42,066 nucleotides of DNA, from assembly GCA_013289825.1 (NCBI GenBank), contig JABCZF010000034.1, positions 1 through 42,066 on the forward strand, in the 5' to 3' direction. Each line of letters begins with the position of its first letter. The stretch's first letter is position 1. Below, piece after piece: positions 9,970 to 17,358 of the stretch. The notes beneath the pieces are model-generated. The model was given only the letters and a program-made list of their open reading frames with translations. It did no database searches and had not been told where the DNA came from. A program made the translations under genes and the position numbers. The stretch comes from Acidobacteriota bacterium. Lineage in GTDB: Bacteria > Acidobacteriota > Terriglobia > Acidiferrales > UBA7541.

Positions 9970-10019
9970 TTGACAAGAATCACTCGCAGGCGTAGACAGA
10001 TAGAGTGTCTACGGTAGAC
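9970..10019 (+). promoter_or_regulatory. candidate promoter and PadR operator, start codon inside
   Basis: TTGACA at 9970-9975 is followed after 17 bases by TAGACA at 9993-9998 as a -35/-10 pair. The -10 overlaps the left arm of a perfect inverted repeat, GTAGACA (9992-9998), 7 bases, TGTCTAC (10006-10012), with a further half-site GTAGAC at 10014-10019. The predicted transcription start falls at about 10005, the GTG of the padR-like gene, which has no SD, so the mRNA may be leaderless. An operator overlapping -10 and start fits PadR autorepression. The promoter and repeat are seen in the sequence; binding is inferred. Confidence 0.6.
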
Positions 10020-10355
10020 GATCCACGCAAATCACTGGAATTCCTGCAAGGCACGCTCGAAGTCTTAATTCTTCGCAGCTTGCAAACTACTCCGAACCAC
10101 GCTTACGGCATCTCGCAATTCCTCGAGCGACAATCGGAATACGAATTCCTTGTCGACAACGGCTCTCTGTACCCCGCGCTCGAACGCCTGCTGCAGCGCC
10201 GCTGGATTACTTCACAATGGAAAAAAACACCGAACGGCAGGCGCGCCAAATACTACCGGCTGACGCCTCTCGGCCGTACGCGGTTGGTCGCGGCGAAATC
10301 GAAATGGATGCGTTTCGTCGAAGCCATGGCGCGCGTCCTGGCTCCTGTGAGGTGA
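10005..10355 (+). CDS. PadR family transcriptional regulator
   Basis: This small cytoplasmic winged-helix regulator has 116 residues. The PadR core is clear: FLQGTLEVLILRSLQ at about 11-25, then HAYGISQFLE, then the recognition helix and wing NGSLYPALERLLQRRWIT and GRRAKYYRLTPLGR. The short C-terminal helix is the dimerisation arm of the PadR-s2 type. The start is GTG at 10005, with no SD. It ends five bases before the ADOP permease start and the two form the classic acidobacterial PadR-ADOP operon. The regulator probably represses its own operon through the inverted repeat at 9992-10012; the inducer is unknown. Confidence 0.93.
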   Translation: MSTVDDPRKSLEFLQGTLEVLILRSLQTTPNHAYGISQFLERQSEYEFLVDNGSLYPALERLLQRRWITSQWKKTPNGRRAKYYRLTPLGRTRLVAAKSKWMRFVEAMARVLAPVR

Positions 10356-10360
10356 GCGCT

Positions 10361-13000
10361 ATGCGCGAATGGTGGTCAAAGATTTGCCGCGCCTTGGATC
10401 TGCGGAGTGGCCTGGAAAACGAACTCTCCGAGGAGATCGAAGCCCATCTCGACCTGATGACCGCCGACAACATCGAACGGGGCATGCCTCCTGAGGAAGC
10501 TCGCGCCGCGGCGCGGCGGGCCTTCGGCAATAGGACCAGGACGCAAGAGAACGCGCGCGAAGCCTGGCAGTTTCCGCGTCTTGAAACAGTTCTCGGAGAC
10601 ATCCGCTATGGCCTCCGCGGCATTCGCAAATCAGCTAGCTTCTCCATGGTCGTCATCTTGACGCTGGCCCTGGGCATCGGCGCGAATACCGCTATCTTCA
10701 GCGTCGTCTATTCCGTGCTTTTGCGGCCGTTACCCTATCCGAACGGCGAGCGCCTCGTGTGGCTCGGCGAATCCACCCCTAATGCCCCCGGCATCAGCGT
10801 CACGTGGATCAATTTCGAGCACTGGCGCAACGAGAGCGATTCCTTCCTAGACATGGCGGCCTTGGCGACGACCGACTTGACTCTTACCGGTCGCGGCGAT
10901 GCCGTGCTCACACACGCAGGGCTGGTAACCAGCAGATTTTTCCAACTTACCGGCGCTAGACCCGCATTAGGTCGTCTCTTTACCGACGCCGACGACACCC
11001 CCGGCGCCGCGCCCACCGTTGTCGTAACCGCAGACTTTTGGCAACGCCATCTAGGCGGTGATGCCAGCGTCGTTGGCGAGACTCTTCGATTAAATGGCAA
11101 ATCCTATGAAATCATCGGCGTCCTTCGCCCGGGACCGAGGTTCTTCTCGCGTCCCCTCGATTTTTATTTGCCGATCGGCCGCTCTCGCGGCACTTCCCTG
11201 AAACGCAGCGACCATGGTTCGATGCGCGCGTTGGGCCTTCTCAAACCGGGGGCCACCCTGACCGAGGCGCGCACCAACCTTGATGCCATTATGCAACGGC
11301 TCGCGCTCACCGACCCTGGCCCGGAAGACGATCATCGCGCCTACGCAACTTACCTCACCGAAGAAAGGACTGGCGAAATTCGCCCGACGCTGCTCGTTCT
11401 CATGGGCGCCGTTGGCCTGGTGCTGCTTATTGCGTGCGCCAATGTGGCCAGTCTGCTGCTCGTTCGCAGTACCGCCCGAGCCAGGGAAATTGCGGTTCGC
11501 ATGGCTATCGGGGCGGGCCGCGGGCGCCTCGCGCGACAGCTTCTCACCGAAAACCTCGTCGTCGCGGCCATCGGCGGTGCGTTGGGGCTGCTCTTGGCGT
11601 CTTGGTGCCTCCGCACTCTGGTCTTGATTGGTCCTGTTGACATTCCACGCCTCTCGGAAGCCTCGCTCGATCTTCCGGTGCTCACTTTTGCCGCGAGCAT
11701 CTCCATCGTCGTCGGATTGTTGGCGGGTCTCGCCCCGGTTTTCACGGCTGGTAGAGTCGACCTGACCATCGCTCTGAGGGAAGGCTCGCCCGCTTCCGGC
11801 ACTGGCAGGCGCGGCCAAGCATTGCGAAGCACGCTGGTCATCGCAGAGATTGCTCTCACGTTCATTCTGGCGTTCGCCTCAGGACTCCTCATTCGAAGCC
11901 TCATCGCCGCGGAAACTTCGAATCCCGGGTTTGAGCCCCAACATCTACTTGCGCTCGAACTCCAGTTGCCTGAGTCGCGCTACAAAAGCGACGCAAACAT
12001 CCGCCAATACTATGGCCAGCTGTCCGAAAGCCTGCGTGCCGAACCCGGCATCGAAGGTGTGGGCTTGGTGATGTGTCCTCCAGGAGCCGGCGATTGCGGC
12101 GACTGGTGGTACTCCATCCTCGAGAAGCCGACGCCCGCTCGCAGCGATGTTCCCATGACCTTATTCAACATCGCCGATGGCGCCTATTTTGCTGCCGCTC
12201 GCATGCGCGTTCTTGCCGGGCGTTCCTTCAGCGATGCGGATCGCGCCGAGGGATCGCCCGTCGCGGTCATCAACGCGGAACTTGCCCGTCAATCGTGGTC
12301 CGATCCTCAATTGGCGTTAGGGCAACACCTCAAAGTCGGCGGTCCTTACGCCGAAGGGCCAACGCTCGAGATCGTCGGAGTCGTAGCGAATGTCAGCCAG
12401 ATGGGTCTCGACGCTGAACAAATGCCCACGTTCTACTATCCGTTTTCGCAAAAGCCTTCCTCGGCCATGGTAGTGATGATTCGAACGAACGGCGATCCGG
12501 CCCAATGGACTGGCGCCGCTCGCCGCCATGTTTCGGCCATCGACCGGAATGTCCCCATTCAATCGCTGCGCAGCGCCGAGGATTGGCTCGGAGCGACCCT
12601 CAAGCGCAGACGTTTCGCGACGCTGCTCCTGGGTCTTTTCGGAGCGCTTGCCATGGTTCTGGTTTCCGTGGGGATCTACGGCGTTATCAATTATTGGGTC
12701 AGCACGCGCCAACGAGAAATAGCTATTCGCCTTGCACTGGGCGCGCAGCGCTCCAGAATCCTTCGCTGGGCCACGTTCGACGCCACTCGCCTGGCCGCGC
12801 TTGGAATCGTTCTCGGTGCCATCGGCGCATGGGGCGCCTCTGGTTGGCTGAAGAGCCTGGTCTTCGGCGTAACCGAGCACAGCCCGCTGATGCTGCTGGT
12901 CGCTGCCGCCGCAGTCATCGCGGTCGCCGCGCTAGCGGCGAGTATTCCGCTATGGCGCGCGACGCATACCGACGCAGTTGAGAATCTCCACGAATCCTGA
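10361..13000 (+). CDS. ADOP-type ABC permease in PadR operon
   Basis: This permease has 879 residues from the ATG at 10361, five bases after the padR-like stop, with GAGGTG at 10349-10354 as SD. The full ADOP layout is present: a leader at about 1-80 (LENELSEEIEAHLDLM, then an AFGN segment), a first helix near 94-118 with GIGANTAIFSVVYSVLL, a periplasmic domain, FtsX 1 from about 344, a second periplasmic domain and FtsX 2 from about 754. Unlike the three other permeases in the window, its C-terminus is diverged: IPLWRATHTDAVENLHES replaces the IPARRA..VDP..ALRYE tail. It therefore belongs to a different ADOP branch. No ATPase is adjacent. Its expression is expected to follow the PadR-like regulator. 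Confidence 0.93.
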   Translation: MREWWSKICRALDLRSGLENELSEEIEAHLDLMTADNIERGMPPEEARAAARRAFGNRTRTQENAREAWQFPRLETVLGDIRYGLRGIRKSASFSMVVILTLALGIGANTAIFSVVYSVLLRPLPYPNGERLVWLGESTPNAPGISVTWINFEHWRNESDSFLDMAALATTDLTLTGRGDAVLTHAGLVTSRFFQLTGARPALGRLFTDADDTPGAAPTVVVTADFWQRHLGGDASVVGETLRLNGKSYEIIGVLRPGPRFFSRPLDFYLPIGRSRGTSLKRSDHGSMRALGLLKPGATLTEARTNLDAIMQRLALTDPGPEDDHRAYATYLTEERTGEIRPTLLVLMGAVGLVLLIACANVASLLLVRSTARAREIAVRMAIGAGRGRLARQLLTENLVVAAIGGALGLLLASWCLRTLVLIGPVDIPRLSEASLDLPVLTFAASISIVVGLLAGLAPVFTAGRVDLTIALREGSPASGTGRRGQALRSTLVIAEIALTFILAFASGLLIRSLIAAETSNPGFEPQHLLALELQLPESRYKSDANIRQYYGQLSESLRAEPGIEGVGLVMCPPGAGDCGDWWYSILEKPTPARSDVPMTLFNIADGAYFAAARMRVLAGRSFSDADRAEGSPVAVINAELARQSWSDPQLALGQHLKVGGPYAEGPTLEIVGVVANVSQMGLDAEQMPTFYYPFSQKPSSAMVVMIRTNGDPAQWTGAARRHVSAIDRNVPIQSLRSAEDWLGATLKRRRFATLLLGLFGALAMVLVSVGIYGVINYWVSTRQREIAIRLALGAQRSRILRWATFDATRLAALGIVLGAIGAWGASGWLKSLVFGVTEHSPLMLLVAAAAVIAVAALAASIPLWRATHTDAVENLHES

Positions 13001-13045
13001 CGCTTCTCTAGGCTTGCGATCACGCAATCTGGCAATGGTGATCTG

Positions 13046-14599
13046 CTACAGCTCCCAGCCCTTGCGCCGCTCTGGCTTCACAAATTTCTGCGCGGCGTCG
13101 GAACTTGTTTTCATCCCCGCGCGGTCCCAACGCAGCCTCTCTCCGGCCATGGTCGCGACATTCCCGAGCAGCAGCGTTTCCGTAACCATCCCAGTAAACT
13201 CAAAGTTCGCACCTGGTTTCGTTTTGTCGCCCTTCGACGCATTCAACCATTCGCGCTCATTGCCCGGCGAACGCGGCAATGTTTTCGCCGGCTGCTGGTA
13301 GCTGTCCATTTTGCTCTGTGGAATCAGCTTTGGATTCGATCCATTGAATCCGCACAGAATTTTCCCGCGGTCTCCCACAAACAGGAGTCCCTCGCCTTCG
13401 GCGTCCTCGTGCGTGAGCGTGCGGGCTTCCTCCAATTCATCGGGCCGAGGCGGCTTCAGCCCGCCGTCGTACCAATTAAATCTCACCGGCGGCATATTCC
13501 CCCGTGCTCCGAAGCTATAACGGACAATCGAGGCCAGCGGATAGGTCTCTTGATAACGGTCGCTTGAGCTCGCCTCTACGCTCTCCGGAGCCTCCAGCTT
13601 CAGGACGCGAAAAATCGTGTCGTAGCTGTAGGAACCCATATCTCCCAGTGCGCCACAGCCAAAATCTGCAAAGCCGCGCCACACAAATGGCAAATACGCC
13701 CCGTTATACGGCCGCGTCTCCGCTGGACCAAGCCACAAATCCCAATCGAGCCCCTCCGGCACAGGCTGCGTCTCCTTGGGCCGCTCTATGCCCTGGGGCC
13801 AGAACGGTCGGTTCGACCAGTTGTGAACCTCGCGCACCGGCCCAATCGCTCCATCCCAAATCCATTCGCACAAAAGCCGCGTAGCCTCTGACGCCTGATT
13901 GCCCACCGCAATCTGCGTCGCGACACCCGTCTCGCGCGCCACTTCCGCCATTCGGCGCGCCTCATAAATCGTATGCGTCAGCGGCTTCTGGCAAAAAACA
14001 TGTTTGCCCTTCTTCATCGCCGCAATGGAAACCGCTGCGTGCAAATTGTCCGTAGTGCAGACCACTACGGCGTCCACATCCTTCTGTTTATCCAGCAACT
14101 CGCGGAAATCCGCGTAAGCCATGCATCCCTTATAGGTCCCCGACCGTTGTTGCGATCCGTAATATCCATTCACAATCTTCTGGCAAGGTTCGCGCCCCGC
14201 TACGCCGCTCGTCACTCGCAAGGTATGCGACAGCTGAATCGGCTCGTCCGGGCTCAACCAATCCCACCCACTGTTCGTTCCCAGCAAGGTCCCCACCGAT
14301 TTCGAAAACTCATGCGTGTCCCACTGCGGATAATTCGCCCCACTCTTATTCACATCGCACACCGCCACGCCTTGCACGTCCGGTTCTTTCAAAAAATGCA
14401 GCATCACGCGCAATCCCTGCGCCCCCACTCCAATAAACGCAATGTTCACCTTTTCGCTAGGCGGCACAAACCCGGCCCCGCCCAGAACATGCCGTGGCAC
14501 AATCGAAAACCCCGCCGCCGCCGCTGCCGTCTTCCCCAGAAACTCCCGCCGCGACACTCCGCTCTTTGCTCCGCTATTCAATCGTTTCAACTCTTTCAT
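13046..14599 (-). CDS. Tat-exported Gfo/Idh/MocA family oxidoreductase
   Basis: This NAD(P)-dependent sugar oxidoreductase family protein has 517 residues. The start ATG at 14599 is preceded by GAGGTG. A twin-arginine signal (S16-R-R-E-F-L-G-K) and an Ala-rich hydrophobic stretch indicate export by Tat, normal for this clade in Acidobacteriota and Planctomycetota. The Rossmann motif is G57-V-G59-A-Q-G62, and the Lys-Pro motif is present as QKP with K205. In the second domain the GALGDMGSYSYDTIF segment carries Tyr where many relatives have a His (GDMGCH), so the catalytic chemistry may differ. The substrate is unknown; polyol or sugar-derivative oxidation or epimerisation is the family norm. 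The gene converges on the ADOP permease, with 45 bases between the ends. Confidence 0.9.
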   Translation of the reverse strand: MKELKRLNSGAKSGVSRREFLGKTAAAAAGFSIVPRHVLGGAGFVPPSEKVNIAFIGVGAQGLRVMLHFLKEPDVQGVAVCDVNKSGANYPQWDTHEFSKSVGTLLGTNSGWDWLSPDEPIQLSHTLRVTSGVAGREPCQKIVNGYYGSQQRSGTYKGCMAYADFRELLDKQKDVDAVVVCTTDNLHAAVSIAAMKKGKHVFCQKPLTHTIYEARRMAEVARETGVATQIAVGNQASEATRLLCEWIWDGAIGPVREVHNWSNRPFWPQGIERPKETQPVPEGLDWDLWLGPAETRPYNGAYLPFVWRGFADFGCGALGDMGSYSYDTIFRVLKLEAPESVEASSSDRYQETYPLASIVRYSFGARGNMPPVRFNWYDGGLKPPRPDELEEARTLTHEDAEGEGLLFVGDRGKILCGFNGSNPKLIPQSKMDSYQQPAKTLPRSPGNEREWLNASKGDKTKPGANFEFTGMVTETLLLGNVATMAGERLRWDRAGMKTSSDAAQKFVKPERRKGWEL

Positions 14600-14783
14600 T
14601 TCGCACCTCGCCGCCGCAATTCTACATTCACTCCGGCAAAACGTCGATGCTTCGCTCGACGGCCGGCCCAGGAGCCGCTGGCATGGGCCTCCCGTCCGGA
14701 TCGTTCATGTAAACTGCTGGGCGGACGGAGGCAAATGCTATAGCGCCACCAATCCTTTCTGACTCTCTCTACAAAGCCAAAAC

Positions 14784-15254
14784 ATGACGCCAGTGCATAA
14801 AGAACTTCTCCGTGAACTTCAAGACTACGCCCATACCGCCGCTACGGTTGAGTCCGTTATGGAGCGGATGGCTAAGCGTCTTCACGAAGAGATGACGCGC
14901 TACAACTGGACAGGCTTTTATCTCCTCGACCCGGCGGATGCCGGCTACCTCGTCGTCGGACCTTTCGCTGGCAGCTTTACGCCCAAGACTCGCATCCCTC
15001 TCAACACCGGACTCTGCGGTGCGGCCGCCACCAGCGGTAAGGTCGTAGTGGTGCAAGAGGTCTCCAGAGATCCGCGCTATCTTGCGGGATCGACCCTGGT
15101 GAAGTCTGAAATCGTTGTCCCGATTTATGGGAACCAGAAGCTTGCCGCCGAGCTCGATATCAACAGCTATTTTGCTGAGACGTTCAACAGAACGGAACGG
15201 CAGTTTGTGGAAGCCTGCGCCAAGGTGATCGCCAACTACTTGGCAAAGGGATAG
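14784..15254 (+). CDS. GAF domain protein related to free methionine-R-sulfoxide reductase
   Basis: This single GAF domain protein has 156 residues and is probably cytoplasmic. The stretch from NWTGFYLLD through VVGPFAG, RIPLNTGLCGAAATSG and SEIVVPIYGNQKLAAELDI follows the fRMsr (MsrC) family. Only one of the family cysteines remains: C78 in GLCGAA. The position of the catalytic cysteine of E. coli fRMsr (in its HIACDS segment) is G102 in YLAGST, and the upstream resolving cysteine is also absent. It is therefore probably a ligand-sensing GAF protein and unlikely to be an active reductase. The start ATG at 14784 has only a weak SD. It is divergent from the Gfo/Idh/MocA gene; 184 bases separate the starts. 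Confidence 0.8.
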   Translation: MTPVHKELLRELQDYAHTAATVESVMERMAKRLHEEMTRYNWTGFYLLDPADAGYLVVGPFAGSFTPKTRIPLNTGLCGAAATSGKVVVVQEVSRDPRYLAGSTLVKSEIVVPIYGNQKLAAELDINSYFAETFNRTERQFVEACAKVIANYLAKG

Positions 15255-15466
15255 TGGGCCGTACGTTTAAATAATAAGGGAGCGCTTTCTTCCAATAGGA
15301 TGTTGCACTCATTCCACCCTTCTACTGCAATTGAGGTGGAACCGTCCAGGGATTATGAATGCTGGCCTCACGGTGCCTCGGTTGCAACGAATACGCAGAA
15401 ACTCCGCCATCCAGTCCTAGAACTTCTAGCCTCTCCGTCCTACCCTGGGGACCTCCGCCGGTCCAA

Positions 15467-15495
15467 TTGCTTCCCAGTACCTCGCCGCGTATGAT
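15467..15495 (+). promoter_or_regulatory. candidate promoter for the S55-like/beta-propeller operon
   Basis: TATGAT at 15490-15495 matches the -10 consensus in five of six positions and is preceded after 17 bases by TTGCTT at 15467-15472. Transcription would start at about 15502-15505, at or next to the ATG at 15505. No SD is present before that ATG, so a leaderless or near-leaderless mRNA is likely. This supports the start choice but is not proof. Confidence 0.4.
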
Positions 15496-15504
15496 TGGCA
15501 ATTC

Positions 15505-17358
15505 ATGCTCTCGGCTCGGTCCAATCTGTCCATGACGCGCAATATCTCCCGCTTCCTAATTCTGTCGGCGCTTTTGTTTGCCGCTGTACCTCCGATCGTG
15601 CCGTCATTCTTCACGGCGCGAGCGCAAGCCCCGACATCGACCGAAATCCTTCCTCTTAGCGAAGTGCGCCCAGGTATGCAAGGCTATGCCTATACCATCT
15701 TTGCCGGCGACCAAGTCGAAAAATTCGATCTCGAAGTCATCGGCATCATGCCTAATTTTCTGGGCCCCAGCCAAACGATCATTCTCGTCCAGCTTAAAGG
15801 GCCCAAAGTCGAGCACACCGGCGTAGTCGCAGGTATGAGTGGCAGCCCAGTCTATTTCGAGGGCAAACTCGCCGGCGCCCTCTCTCTCAAACTTGGCGTC
15901 TTCACCAAGGAACCCATCGGCGGCGTCACTCCGATCGAAGACATCATCCGTCCCCAGCCGCAAAGGTCCTCGGAAAACATTCCGCCCCAGTCCCAATCCC
16001 AAGCCCCTGGGGCAGGCGCTCAGCAACTCGCGCTCCCCCAAGATGCGGCTTCTCGCACAGGCCTGCCCACTGGCTCCGCCCTCGAACCCATCGAAACTCC
16101 CCTGGTCTTCTCCGGCTATCAACCCGCGGCCCTCCGCCAGTTCGCCACCCAGCTAGAAAGCTACGGCTTTGTCGCCGCACAGGGCGGCACCGCCGCCCCC
16201 AAACCCGATGACGCCCATCTCTTACCGGGCGATATGGCCGGCATGGTCCTGGTGCAAGGCGACACGTCTATTAGTTCCGCCTGCACCGTCACCGCGATCC
16301 GCTCCAATCAGGTCTATCTCTGCGGCCATCCCTTTCTGAGCCTCGGCGACGTGCAATTTCCCATGGCCCGCACGGCAGTGGTGGCAACACTCTCTTCCGA
16401 ACTGGCCTCCACCAAGATCATTAACGTAGGCGGCCCCATCGGAACCATCACCGGCGACCACCTCACCGCGGTCACCGGCAAACTAGGCGCTTCACCGCCC
16501 ATGATCCCGATCGACCTGACGCTCGCCGTAGGCGGCACCGAAAAGAAGCTGCACTTCGAGATGGTCAATCACCCCAAGCTCACTCCGCTGCTCATGAGCC
16601 TCACCGTTTTCAACGGCCTCACGCAAAACGTTCTCTACGGCGAAGGCACCACGCTCCACCTCTCCGGAGAAGTTGTCGTACACGGCCACGCCCCCGTCCA
16701 GATTGAAAACACCTTCGCGCCTGGAGATTCCTTTTCTCCCGACGGGCTGCCCGTCGCCCTAAACATTCAAAGCGTCTTCGCGCGCTTGTTCACCAACACC
16801 CGCGAAGTTCCCGTGTTCGACCGCATCGCCCTTCGCGTGGAAAGCGTCCCCGGCCGCCAGTCCTTCAGCATCGAGAGCGCCTGGCTGGAAAAAGGCGAGG
16901 CCGCCCCCGGCGAAACTCTCCGCGTCCGCGTTTTGCTACGCCCCTATCGCGGCCCTGCGCGCGTTGAAGAAACGACCGTCCGCGTGCCCGATCAAGCCAC
17001 GCGCGGCACCACGCTCCGCGTTCTGGTCACAGACGGCGAAATGCTCAACCGCGCCTCTCGCGGCTTCTCATTTGGCAGCGCAGGTGGCAGCAACGCCGGC
17101 CTCGATCAACTCATCGTCCTTCTCAACCGTGAACGCCGCAACGACCGCCTCTACGTCGGCCTGTTCGCCCCCACGCCCACCATCCTCTGGGACGACAAAG
17201 AACTTCCCAACATCCCGCTCTCGCAAATAAATGTTATCGACGGCCGCCCCACCCCCGGCACGGTGCAAATTCTTCGCGAATCTCTCGCCAGCGAATCCTC
17301 GATCGCGCTAGGCGGCCCAGTTTCCGGCGTTATCTCTCTGAATCTCCAAATCCGGTGA
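15505..17358 (+). CDS. secreted SpoIVB-like (S55) protein with permuted lobes
   Basis: This protein of 617 residues has a signal peptide (hydrophobic core about 17-36, AQA near 40). Residues 53-145 contain VEKFDLEVIG and the S55 serine motif G110-M-S112-G-S114-P, equivalent to the C-terminal, Ser378-bearing part of Bacillus SpoIVB. After a Pro/Gln-rich linker (about 148-195), residues 230-345 contain a segment ending VYLCGH275PF and VGGPIGTITGDHLTAVTGKLG, equivalent to the N-terminal, His236-bearing part of SpoIVB. The lobes are in reversed order. No clear equivalent of Asp363 is seen. Residues 350-617 are beta-rich and unassigned. The ATG at 15505 fits a leaderless start; ATG at 15532 is the alternative. 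The gene overlaps the next by four bases (GTGA), so the two are translationally coupled. Either a secreted protease or an inactive relative is possible. Confidence 0.82.
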   Translation: MLSARSNLSMTRNISRFLILSALLFAAVPPIVPSFFTARAQAPTSTEILPLSEVRPGMQGYAYTIFAGDQVEKFDLEVIGIMPNFLGPSQTIILVQLKGPKVEHTGVVAGMSGSPVYFEGKLAGALSLKLGVFTKEPIGGVTPIEDIIRPQPQRSSENIPPQSQSQAPGAGAQQLALPQDAASRTGLPTGSALEPIETPLVFSGYQPAALRQFATQLESYGFVAAQGGTAAPKPDDAHLLPGDMAGMVLVQGDTSISSACTVTAIRSNQVYLCGHPFLSLGDVQFPMARTAVVATLSSELASTKIINVGGPIGTITGDHLTAVTGKLGASPPMIPIDLTLAVGGTEKKLHFEMVNHPKLTPLLMSLTVFNGLTQNVLYGEGTTLHLSGEVVVHGHAPVQIENTFAPGDSFSPDGLPVALNIQSVFARLFTNTREVPVFDRIALRVESVPGRQSFSIESAWLEKGEAAPGETLRVRVLLRPYRGPARVEETTVRVPDQATRGTTLRVLVTDGEMLNRASRGFSFGSAGGSNAGLDQLIVLLNRERRNDRLYVGLFAPTPTILWDDKELPNIPLSQINVIDGRPTPGTVQILRESLASESSIALGGPVSGVISLNLQIR

